A stretch of DNA of 64,000 nt from Gonium pectorale (taxonomy: Eukaryota > Chlorophyta > Chlorophyceae > Chlamydomonadales > Volvocaceae), in the NCBI GenBank assembly GCA_001584585.1, contig LSYV01000003.1:796865-860864 (forward strand), written 5' to 3'. Below, piece after piece: positions 46,410 through 57,500 of the stretch. Each line of letters starts with the position of its first letter. The first letter of the stretch is position 1. Below the pieces are notes generated by a model. It ran no database searches. It was not told the origin of the DNA and saw only the letters and a program-made list of their open reading frames with translations. The translations under genes and the position numbers were made by a program.

Positions 46410-49400
46410 CTAACATGCCGCAGGAAGCCCTGGACTAAAGACGGGCCTGCTTGGGGCCGACCATGGCTCCGTTTCTGGTGAGAGAGCTCTGCTAAGCGCG
46501 GCCTGCATTGCCGCGGGGCCCGATAACATCGACGGTTGCTTGCTCCTGGGCCGTGCCTTCCCCACTCGCACGTGGCACCCACCGACCTTTGCAACCTCCA
46601 GCGCTTCCGCGCCGAGCGCCTCCGCATCGCGGTGCAAGCCTTCCAGTGCCAGTGCCTCAGCGCCCGCCGCTGACGCCGGTGAGGGGACCGAAGGCGCCGC
46701 TGCGCTCCCCAGCGCTGCCGACGGCGCCTCCGCGGCCGCCGCCCCGTTGCCGGCGGCAGCCAAACCGTCCGCGTGCCTGCAGCCGATTGCACCCGGCGCA
46801 GTCCGCGGCTGTGGGGCCGCCGCGGCGCCGTCTGCAGGAGTTGTGGCCTGGGGTGACTCGCCGCCGTACGCTTCCACGCCGACGAGCCGGGTCCGCCCGA
46901 GGTCATCGTTGCAGCTGACCGGGCCGTCGACGCCGGGAGCGCCCGACCCGCCGCCAGGGCAGTCCGAGCAGTCGCGCAGAGGCGTTGCTGAGCGGCGGCC
47001 GCTGCTGGGCGCCTGCTCCGCTGCCGCCGCGCCTGCCGACCCTGTCGCCTTGGGCCCCCCCGCGTCGTCCCGCCGAGCCGCGGCTACCGCTGACGTGCCC
47101 TGTGGCTGCTGCGCAGCGCCAAGGCCGTGCTCTCCAATGCCGCTGCCCACGTCGCCGTCAGCCATGGGAGCCGCTGCGGCCGCGTGCACATGCCCCTCCG
47201 CGCCGACCCCGTCGTCGGTGGCCTCGCCCTCAGTGGGCCGCAGACTGCGCGGCTCCGCCTCACCCTGTGGTCGTGGCCGCTTAGAAGCCCGGGCTGCTGC
47301 CGGCGCCGCCGCCGCACCCTGCAGCTCTTGCCCCCGCGGCGCCGACTCAACCGACCGCTTCCCGTGCGCCGGCTGAGGCCCCTGGCTGGGCTCGCGTTCC
47401 GCTGTGTCTATTTTCTTTCTTATGAGGCGGCGGCGGTGGTAGTCACGGAAGTAGCAAGCGGCGCAGACAGCGCGGTCCTTTGCCGTCCAGCGCCGGTACC
47501 AGCCGCTCTTGGAGGTCTCCCTGGAGCCGCAATTTGCGCAGCCATTGCGCACGCCGTCCGCAGTCGCAGTGCCGCGGCGCTGCGCACGGTTACCGCAGCC
47601 GCCAGTCGGGGCTGCTCGCGCCCCAGCCCGGCGCGCAGCGCCGCCGCCGGCCCCGGCATCTTGGCCAACCGGCGCTGCTGACGCCGTCGCTGCTGCGTTG
47701 CCGATGGCAGCCAGCGGGCTGCCGGGTGCGCCGCCCAAGGCCGGTTCTCTGCCACTGCCACTGCCGTTGCCGCGCTCAGCCTCGTTCGGCCGCGACTGTC
47801 TCCCGCCCCTGCGCTGCGCACCGGCGCTCTGTGCCCCCGCCCCGCGCGCCTGTGCCACAGCAGTGCGGACCGTCCGCTGGTATGCCGCTTGCCGCGAGCT
47901 GGGGGGAGGTCGCGGCTTCGGGCTGACGGCCCTGGACCGTCTATGGCGTGCATCTGCCAGGGCCGTGCCCGGCGCACCGGAGACGCCGGCGACAGCGCCC
48001 GCCGGCGGGGGCTGCGTCTTCGCCGTCTCTGCCTCAGCAGGCGCGCCGGCGTGCGGGCTCGTTGCCCTCCGGCGCGCGGACGAGCGCTTATTGTAGCAGG
48101 ACTTGCACAGCACGGAGTCGCGTCTCTTTGATGCCCAGTACCAGGCATATGGCTGGGATGTTGCGCCGCACTGGGAGCAGCCCTGCACTCTGCCACACTC
48201 GAGTGCGGTGAGGCGGGTGCCGGGCGGCCCGTCACTGGGCCCCGGGGCACTGCGTCCGCGGCCCCTGTTGGAGGGCGCGGGGGGCTGCTGGGCGGGGCCG
48301 CACACGCGCGCCGCACCACCCGCGCCATCCGCCCCCGCCGATGGTGCGGCCTGCAGGTGAGGGGCAGCGTCTGTAACAGCCAGGGCCGCTGCAGGCCCTC
48401 GTGCCCCAACAATACGGGCTCTTGTCAACATGACTAGGCTAGGAGAACGCCTGAACACGGCAACATGGCAGACGTGCATACCGGTACGCTTGCAACGGCT
48501 CGGCCAGGAGGCTTCGCATTGCATCCGGCGCGACACCGCCGCGCTGACGGCATCAGGCGCTGCGGTGTGCACCCACGGCCAAAGCCCGAACCGGATAGCC
48601 CAGCAAGCATGTGACCAATCACGATGGCGCACACGCCTTCCCCTCCCGGCACATGCGCTTTGCGGGTCCAGTTTCCGGTCGGTGTGTCTCGACAGCTACC
48701 AGCGCCCTATCGCCCCTCTCCGCACTCCCGACTAGCGCCCCCCCCCAGCCACCTGCAGCAGGGTCTCCTTGCGGCACGGCGGCTGCGCCAGGCTTCTTGC
48801 CTCGCAGACCTCCCACCGTTCCTCCTCTTCGTACCAAGCCCGAAGTCGGCGCTGCGCGTCCAGCTTAGCGGGGCGCTCCAAGGCGGGGCGCTCCAAGGAC
48901 AGCTCCAGCACCGCGCGCGTCCGCCGAGGAGGAATGGTGGCGGGAGCACGCATGGAGAGCGGCTCCGTTGCGGCCGCAGTCCGCGACCGGGGCGCAGCCG
49001 GCACCTCTGACACCGGCGCGACATGCGACTTGATGGCCGCTTGCCGGGAGGACCACTCTTTCCTTGCAGCTATTCCATAGAAGCAACTCTTGCAGCTCAC
49101 GCGTGGGCGACTACTGCCCCGCCAGCGCCAATTGTCTGTAGCTCAGAATCTGCAGCATCGCAGTCGGGGCATCCTGTGAGGTGGCCCATCGCACGTGCCG
49201 GGGCTGCTGCGGCGACCCTCTCGCCCTGCCCCCCCTTCTCTGCGCGGGGCAGGCAACGGAGCCGCTTCGCTTCGCAGCGCGCCTCGCAGTCTCGCGGGCC
49301 TGCGCCAGAGTCAGCAGGCTGCCCCGCCTCCTGCTTGACGAACACCCCTGTCGCTGCTCGCACATTCTACTGCGCCGCGTCTCCGTCGCTCTCCGCTTGC

Positions 49401-50389
49401 TTGCGTTTGGCAGCCGTCTCTGACGGGCGTGCCGCCGCGGCCGAGGGCGGAGCTGCGATGACGCTGATGAGCGCGAGTCGCTTGACCGGGGCCGGGGCTG
49501 TCGCCGCGGGCTCCAGAGCAGCAGAAGAACCGGCAGCATCGTCGCGCGCCGTGGCGGCGGTTGCGGCTCCCGAGGCTGTCCGCTGCTGCGCCTTCTCCAT
49601 CCGATGACCATGGATTTCCGCTTGCTCACCATCTACCCGCGGAGCCAGGCGGCCTCCTCCACCCAGAGAGGCAACTACCTGTGCCGGTGCGGTCGAGCCC
49701 TGCGCTGCCGCACTGGCTGCTACGTGTGGATCTGTCGCGCTCCTGCTCGTAGCAGCCCCGCCAGCACCCTTCGCGCCGCCCCGCTCTCCTGGAGACGCAA
49801 GCCTTGTGAACTGCAAGTCCAGCGGTGACACCGGCAACTGAAGGCCCTCCTCCCCTCCGCCCCTGGCGGGCGGTGCGCAGTCACCCGCCTGGCCGCGGAC
49901 TCCCCCGCTCCCATTGGCGTCCTCGGTGGCACCGACATGCGCCACAGGGGGCTCGACCCCGGCAGCAGCAGCCAAGGTGGGTGTCCCCAGCGCGGGCAGC
50001 CGATGCGGCTGCGGGCTCCGCTCCCCAGCAGCCGCTGCAGCCGAGGGCACCGAGCGTAAGCGTGTTGTATGCTGGGAGGCTGCCGACGCCGGCTGCTGCT
50101 CGGAAAGGGCGGGCACAGGCCTAGGAGACACCGGCAGCCGGGATGTCGCTGGATAGCACTGCGCTGAGCAGGTTTGTGTGCAACTGCTAGGAGCTGGATA
50201 GGGGTTCCTACGGCCCAGCAGGGGCGACTCGACGTGTGGAGTCGCCGGCGTGCTGACTGCAGCCGGGGAGCAGGAAGACTCCATGCCACACACCACGCCC
50301 ACAGGCGACTGGTCCTCGTTCGGCCGCGTCTGCTGTGGTCGTTCCGGGTCCGCAGCAGCCCCGCCACCGTTTACTCCGACGTGGTTCAT
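46410..50389 (-). CDS. Zinc-finger protein with three GATA-like fingers, one frame-broken
   Basis: On the minus strand an ATG at 50389 opens a long low-complexity frame. An exon ending at 48753 (LLQ) joins in phase 0 to an exon 48350-46410. Three homologous C-x2-C … C-x2-C fingers are seen. Finger B (48096-48179) has GCSQCGATS, AWYWASKRR and LCKSCYNKR with a 20-residue loop. Finger C (47454-47540) has GCANCGSRE, GWYRRWTAK and VCAACYFRDYHRRR with a 21-residue loop. Finger A (49083-49171) has GCPDCDAADS and NWRWRGSSRPRVSCKSC, but its two halves are in different frames. The GCxNCG / W-Y-R / C-x-A-C pattern is that of algal GATA-type DNA-binding domains, so a nuclear transcription-factor role is likely. 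Everything outside the fingers is Ala/Gly/Pro/Arg-rich. An in-frame TAG at 49367-49369 can be avoided by an intron from a GTGAGC donor (about 49630) to CCTCACAG just before finger A, which keeps phase. Confidence 0.65.
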
Positions 50390-51572
50390 GAGCCCTGGGC
50401 CCTGTTAGCCTCCTGCAGCAAGGCACAATTCGGGAAGACGACATAGTGAAGCCACTTTCTCTTGGAAGGCTGGTGAGAAAGGGTGAGACCTGTCGCGACG
50501 GTGCACTGACACTGACGCTGGTTTCTTCACGAGCACGCTGCCACGTGCGATCTCGGTGTGTTTCTGAGTAGTTTGGGAAGCATTATTCCGTCTTCTGAGT
50601 CTCGCACCTCTTTTGGTCACCTGGCCAGTGCTAACGAGGCCCTTGCCAAAAGGCAATCTTCAATGTGCGTTCTGTTCACAAGCCCGTATATGTTATAATT
50701 ACAAAAAGTGACTTGAGGAAACGTTCCTGATGGAGAATCCCGAAGTGCGCTGCACCTTTACGCATCGTTCACGGCTTACGCTGTGTGAGACATAATACAC
50801 ACTGCGCAAATGATAAACAACCATCAAGGCGTCGAGGCCTAAGCTGGTATCATAGGGTTTTGTACATAATGCTGCCGTATACAACCGCAAGACATCAACC
50901 GTAAGAGCCGGAGGGCAGGGCAGCGATCGGCAGATGTAAGCAAATGTAAGCAGCAAGACTCAGGGCTCTTCACCGTTTCCACACTCCCGAGTACTCCCGA
51001 GGAGGAGCCTCCAAAAACGTCGAAGGAATGAATTGGGTGACCTTCTGGCCCTTCTGACCTGTGTCTCAGTATGCAGCAGCAACCAGGATGCAACGAAGGA
51101 CCGAACCAAGGGAAAGTCTGATGGGGAACCTGGGGAAGAGAGCTAGGGAAGTTTGCAATCTGTGCAATTCAGCGTCTCCGGTGTGCGCCGTGAGACAGAG
51201 CCGCAACTTCTTTCTTGCATATTGCCAAGGGATGTGATCGTGCACAAGCCGAAGCGAGGCAACCGAACCAGCTGTCGCACGGCACCTCTTGGATCCGATG
51301 ACGTAGCGAGCACCCTTCTCCCTGGGCATCTTGGAAAGGCATAGGAGCTCAACGAAGGAGCGTATGTCTGGGTAGAGCTGTTAGGTTGCAACCAAACCGC
51401 TGACGTGTTCTTCCACTTTCGCTTCACCGCGTATCTCCTTTAGGCTCCCAACTCTACGAGTTCGCCGATCCCTGGTCACACCCATCGTTGAGAAGTGCGT
51501 GCAGTAACGTGAACAGGCGGGAGCTACCCCTAATATGGTTGGAGGCTTGATATTCAGCACAGCGCTTTGAGA
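50390..51572. promoter_or_regulatory. Divergent promoter interval between zinc-finger and SERAC1-like genes
   Basis: 1.2 kb between head-to-head start codons. It is lower in GC than its flanks, especially 50560-50960. No coding exon or repeat is seen. Confidence 0.4.
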
Positions 51573-54500
51573 ATGTCACTACCACAAACTGCTGCCCGGC
51601 GAGGTGTTCGCCGTTGGATTTGGGCGTTTACCGCCCTGGGCGGTGCAGCGGCTGGACTGTCTGTGGTCGAAGGACGACTGCGTGAGCAGGCGCTGGAATG
51701 CGGGCAAACAACTGCAGAGTATACTCAGGCACGTAACGGCAGCATTTGGGACTTTTTTTGGCGGGGTCACGGCTTGGCGTCTCCCCAGGCGACCTGTTCG
51801 TTACCATAGGATTGCCGATGTGAAGTCACGGACGTTTCCGCTCTGGTTCGTTTCGCTTAGTCCTGGCCGCTGTCACGGACGCACATTCCTCACATCTGTA
51901 CGTGCTTCAGCGTCGACGCCCACCCCACGCTGAAAACCCTTCACGTCCGATTGGACAGGAGAGGGCCCGTGAGCTTGCCGGAAACCTGAGGGACGCGACC
52001 AGCGTCGCTGGGGCGCTGCTGCGGACCGTGTCATCCGCTGCAACCGATGCAGTGCAACATCGGCAGTTTGACGCGGGTGGGTCTGGAGCGAACAGTGGGA
52101 ACGGGCGCAAAAGCATGAGGGCCTGACCAGTAATTGGCTGGAGGGGTGAGCTGCAAACAGTACCGCACATGCAGCCTACTCCTGTCCAAGCGCCGGTGTA
52201 TCTGCTCCACGACCCATTGACTCCGCGCAACTCAAGCGCCGAGCGCCGCCCTTGAGCTGAGGTTTGGCCGCCCGCTTGTAGGCCAATTTCAGTCGGCCTT
52301 GGCGGCCACGGTGGCGGACCTGGTGTCCGACCCGCCCTCGCGCCGTCAGCTGCTGGCCGTAGGCGGGGGCCCCTTCCTGGACTGGCTGCTCGCCATGGCC
52401 TACCCGGAGCCCGCGGCCGGTGCAACGGACCGGAGCCCCTTGCTGCGAGGCGGAGGGTACAATGATGCTGCCGACGCCACCGATGGCGACGCGGCAGGCG
52501 GGGGCCATGTCCTGCATGCGGTGGCTGCGGCGGCTGCGGCCGCGGCCCGTGGGTCGGTCGACGCGGAGCGCGCCCTGGAGGTCCTTCTGCGCGACGGTGG
52601 GCGCTCGGGTTGCGCTTGGTGGGCTGGCTGGCTGGCGCATGTAAGAAGTCCAATCAATATCGTGGGGATTGCCGCGGAGTCATCCAGGCATGCACGCAGG
52701 CGGTGGTGTGTGTGCGGCCAACCTGTCGCCCGGCCGGGAGGCCACTCCCCCCGGCCTTCATATGAAAGTATTCCGCGCTCCTCTCAACGGCCACCATTTT
52801 GTGTTTGGCTGGTGCGCAGACGAATCGGCGGCGCAGGTGCTGGGCCGGCCGGGGGCGGTGCCGCGGCTGCTGAGCGCCATGGCGGCGGGCCGCGCGGGTG
52901 GCGGCGTGTCGGCGGCGCTGGCTTCGCGGGCGGCAGAGGCGCGGCTGGCTGAGGAGGCCATGACGGCAGACCTGCGCGCGGCGCTGGACGTGGTAGGCGC
53001 GGCGGGCGGCTTGGGTTAGCCGCTTACTGGGGGTGGCGGGTGGATAATAACCTACTCCTGCGACTGCTATTGGTTGTTCCATGTTGTGATCATCCCTTGG
53101 TGACGGGGAAATGCGAATCGTATTTATGATCTCGTGCATGCGAGCCTAGCCTGGGCTGGGCGCATTTGCACCGTTTACCTGAGCCCCGTCGACCCTTCCA
53201 ATGCCACCCGGCCTACCCCCCCAGCTCCGTGGCCGCGGCGTGGGGTCTCGGTCGGGCGTGCAGCGTGTGGCTGCTGGCCTGCTTTCCGGCTGGGCAGCAG
53301 GCAGCGCCGCCAACCGCGCCAAGCTGACGGGCCTGGGGCTGCAGGGCGCACTGGCGGAGGTGGCCACGGCTGTCAGCGGCAGCTGCGAAGGCGGCACGTG
53401 CGCGGCGGAGCTGCAGTGGGAGCTGCTGAGGTACGGTGGCGGTGGTTGGGGTGGGGCAGGAGGAGGGGCTCGAGCGTGGGTTGCGGGTGTTGCCATGGGT
53501 GTGGTGTGCTAGGGTTGAACTTGCCACGAGCGGGGGCCTTGGCGCCGGGGGTCTGGCAGCAGACGGAGCTCGTGCGTGTTTTCCTCCCCTCCCTGTCCCT
53601 TGGCGCACTGTGCGCCGAACTTTGCTCCCAACCGACCTTGTTGGCGCGAATACAAGTACACCGCGCGCATGTCATGTCGCGGCCTGGCATGTCATGTCGC
53701 GACCCCACCGTCCAATCCTATCCTCGTCATTACCCATCGCCCAACACGCCCCCGGGGGAATCGGTCCCCAGGCTCATGCGCGTGATGGCGGAACACGCCT
53801 CCGCAGCCGATTCGCACCACCTCGCCTGCTGCGTGCTGCCGCTGCTGTACACCGCCGCCGACGCCGCCGCTGCCGCCGACGCCGCGATGGCGTCGTACGC
53901 CGTCGACACGCTGGCGGCGGCCGTGCGCAACGGCGGCGCCCCCGTGGCGGAGCGGGTGGACAGCAGCACTTTGCCGCACCTGCTGTGGCAGCTGGCGGAG
54001 GGCATGGGCGCCCGCAAGACCCTTGCAACGGTGGCAGCAGCTGCAAAGGATGCGGACACGAATGAGCAGCGAGGCAATGACGGGAAGGAGCACGCGGTCG
54101 CGTCGGCGGCGGCCGAGCCGGCGGCGCCCAAGGCCGGGAGGTGGCGGCTGCTCGGCCTTGGGGGTGGCAGCGGCAAGAGCGAGACCGTGGCGGAGGGCGC
54201 TCCGCAGGCGAGCTCCGCGGCTGCGCCCCAACCTCCCCGCAAGCCCAAGAGCGACGCCGGGGTGCTCCTCATCAAGGTAGGCATGGGGGAATACGGCACG
54301 GGATTGATGGGAGGATAGCCTTTTGCCAGCAGCGGTATCATCGTCTAGGACACTGCACCCGTAGCCGTTCCGCGTAAGGGGGGCAAGCGGACGGCGCTGG
54401 ACGGGCTGATCATCAGCCATGGGCCCCACAGCCGCAGAAGCCACCTTCCGCATTTCTTGCCCCCTACTAGGACCCTACCTTGGTCGCCTCGGTGGCCGCC

Positions 54501-57500
54501 GCCGTGGCGCAGCTGGCCCAGTCCGGGCTGCTGCCCGAGGCTCATGTGCCGCGGTGGCGCGACTGGCTGCTGAACATCATGTGCGCGGACGGGTTCGAAC
54601 TGGGTCTAGGCCAGCAGCCGCTGGGCCCCTCTGCCGCCAGGGGCATCGCTGCGGCCTCAGCGGTCGAGCCCTCGGCAGCGGCGCGGCAGGCAGGGAGAGC
54701 CTGTGCGTCGAGGGGCGACGGGGCTGCCGCTGGCAGCACCGGGGACCTGCCCGCATGGTTGGCGGTGCCGGCCCACGGGTCCCTGAAGGGCCAGGTCGGG
54801 GGGCCCGCGGGCCCCAGCGGCACCGGGCGGATGGAGGCGGAGGCGAGGGTTGGCGACGGGCTGCGCAACGGTGTTGTTGCGGCGCTGTCCGGTGAGTGAC
54901 GCCGCGCTTTTGCATCGCGCATTGCACATTGCGCGCCAGGTGTGCTCCCTCTCGTGGAGGCCAGTGTAGAAAGCACACATCCAGGAGGGCGTCTGCGGAG
55001 GCAGGCTTACTGTCCACCCAACCCCACCCAGCCACGTGCCGCGTCCTACTCTACTCGCGAGCCCATTATGTCATGAAAGTTCATTTCCTCCCCCGGCCCA
55101 TCCGCCACGCGTTCCCTCCCTTGACGCTGCGTTTCGACCCATTCTCCCTGCAGCTCTGTCGCACACACCGGGCAGCCACGGCCTGCAGGTGGGGGTTGGA
55201 ACCGGCGGAGCTGGGTGCCGCTGCGACAAGATGATGGGCCCAAGCAGCATGCGATCTCACTGCCACCCTCTATCGGCATCACCATTGCCCAGGCCCGCCG
55301 TAACCATGCACCATGCCAAGCGGAACCCCGGCTAGGGCCCTTTGTGCCTACCCTCTTCGCTCTCCCCCTCCCGCCCAACCGCGGGCCCCAGGCCGCACAC
55401 TACTGGCTCAGCCGGCTGCTGTCGGAGCTGGCGGCCCGCACGCTGCCGTACACGTCCCTGGTCTACGCCGAGGGTCCCCGCGACCCCGCGGCGCTGGTGA
55501 ACGCAGTGCCGGTGGGGCCCAGCTACGTGCGGGTGAGGCGGCGTGCGAGGCGCTGGGCTGGCGCAAGGATGCGGGTTGGGCGGGCGACCGGGGCCCCGAA
55601 CTGTGGCAAGCTTGTATTGTCTGCGTTCCCCAACACATGAGCGCCCTGTGCGGGGTGCCGGGCTTCCAGCTGAGATTTGAGAGCTCTCCCTGAAGCTTAG
55701 ATTGACTTGCTGCTGTGCGCAACTCCCCACCCGCACCCTGCTTGCCTGTCCACACTGAGGTAGCCCCCTTTCTTGACTCTGTCCTCCTCCTCCCCGACCA
55801 CAGTCCGTGGCCGAGGCGCTGGAGCGCGCCGCAGACGCCGTGGCCGAGGACACGCACCCGCTGCCGCCCCACCTGGCGGAGCTGGACCTGATGGGCAGCG
55901 GCCTGGTGGGCCGGCCACAGTCGCCCCCGTCCAAGAAGCAGAAGCAACAGCGGGAGCAGGCGCAGGCACAGGCACAGCAGAAACAGCAAGCCAAACAGCA
56001 GGGGCAGGGGGCAGCGCTGCAGGGCGCCGAGGCGGCGGGCCAGCACGCAGCAGTAGATGCGGGCGGAGGTGGTGGCGGGGCCGGCGCTGCGGACCAGGCG
56101 GCTGCGTACCGCACCGCCGCGCACGTGGTGGATGTGGTGCTGGCGGAGCGGAAGGCAGCGGATGCGCTCGAGGTGCGGGACGGGGCGGGTCAAGGGCCTG
56201 GGTGCAGGCAGGCGGGCCGTTGTCCGTGCTCTGTGGTAAGGGCTCTAGTGGTGGAGTGAAGTGGGGTTGCACGACCTCCGGAAGCTGTGTAATGAGGGGA
56301 TGGGAATGCGCGAGGGGCGCTACGGGATGCGGGCGGTATGGCCCAGTCATTCAACACCCCAGCTGTGGTCTGGAACCCTTGGGGCCCATGCGCAGCTGCT
56401 GCAGGTGGACGTGGGCCCGTGCCGGCCGCTGCCCCCCGCAGGGCTGCCTCCGCATCCACCCACCCTGCTAATCTGCTCCCGGCCCCCGCACAGGCCCTGT
56501 GCGCCATCGTGGCCCCCGATCCCGCCAAGCAGCGGTGGCTGCTGGCCCGCGGCGTGCTGCCCCTCATGCATCGCCTCACCCGCACTGCAGACGACCCACG
56601 GGTCGCCCTGCCCGAGTCGGGGCAGCCCGGCGCCGAAGTCATCGAGCGGGCGCAGGCGGAGGCGGAGGCCGGCTCCTCCCTTTTGGCTTCAGCTGCGGTG
56701 GCCGCCATCGGCACCGGCACGGCCACGACTGCCCAGACAGCGGCGACCCCGCCACCGGTGGTGATCTCCGAGCTCATGTCCGATCACGAGGGCGGCCCGT
56801 CCTTGTGCCTCCAGCGCCAGGTGGCACGTATGCTGGCTCTCCTTGCGCTGCTGCCCGAGGCGCATCCCAGCCTGGGATCGGCGCAGGTACGGCCCGGGAG
56901 CAGGACCGGGCCGTCGGCTGCCGCTGCCGGAACCGTGGGCGCGGCAGCCGGTGGCGGCGGCTGCTCAGGCGGCTGGCACACGTGGCTCCGGGCCGCCGCC
57001 GGCAGCAGCGACTGCCGCCTATCGAGCAACGCCACGCGCGCGCTGCTGCACCTCGCGGCGGTGCGCGTCGACGCCGCGGCGGCGACGGCAGCGGCCGCTG
57101 CCCCGGCGACGGCAGCGGCCACTGCCCCGGTGGCGGCGCCGTGGGGAGTGGCGCTGGCAACGGGCGCAGCGGCGACGCCGCCTCCGCCGGTGTTCCTGGA
57201 CGGTATCCACCTGTTGGACCCTGCCGCCCCGCACCACTGGGCGCTGGTGGAGCAGGCGGCAGCGGCGAGGCTAGCCGCCGAGGCGCCGGCCCTGGCGCTG
57301 CTGCCAGCAGTCAGCGCAAGGGCGACGGCGGCGGTGCCGGCGCTGACGGAGGGCAAGGTCGGGGCGGGCGCCGCCGTGGCGGCTGAAGCTCTGCCGGCCG
57401 CGTACGCAGCGGCCGGACTGGCTGTCTCGCGGGTGCACCCATCACGTGATGCAGCTGTGGGCGCACCCATCACGGCTGACGTTGCAGGGGGCGTTGCTGG

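Noticed and set aside
46508..47376. Plus-strand open frames opposite the zinc-finger gene
   Set aside because: They are GC-driven shadows; both finger motifs and the splice phase are on the minus strand.
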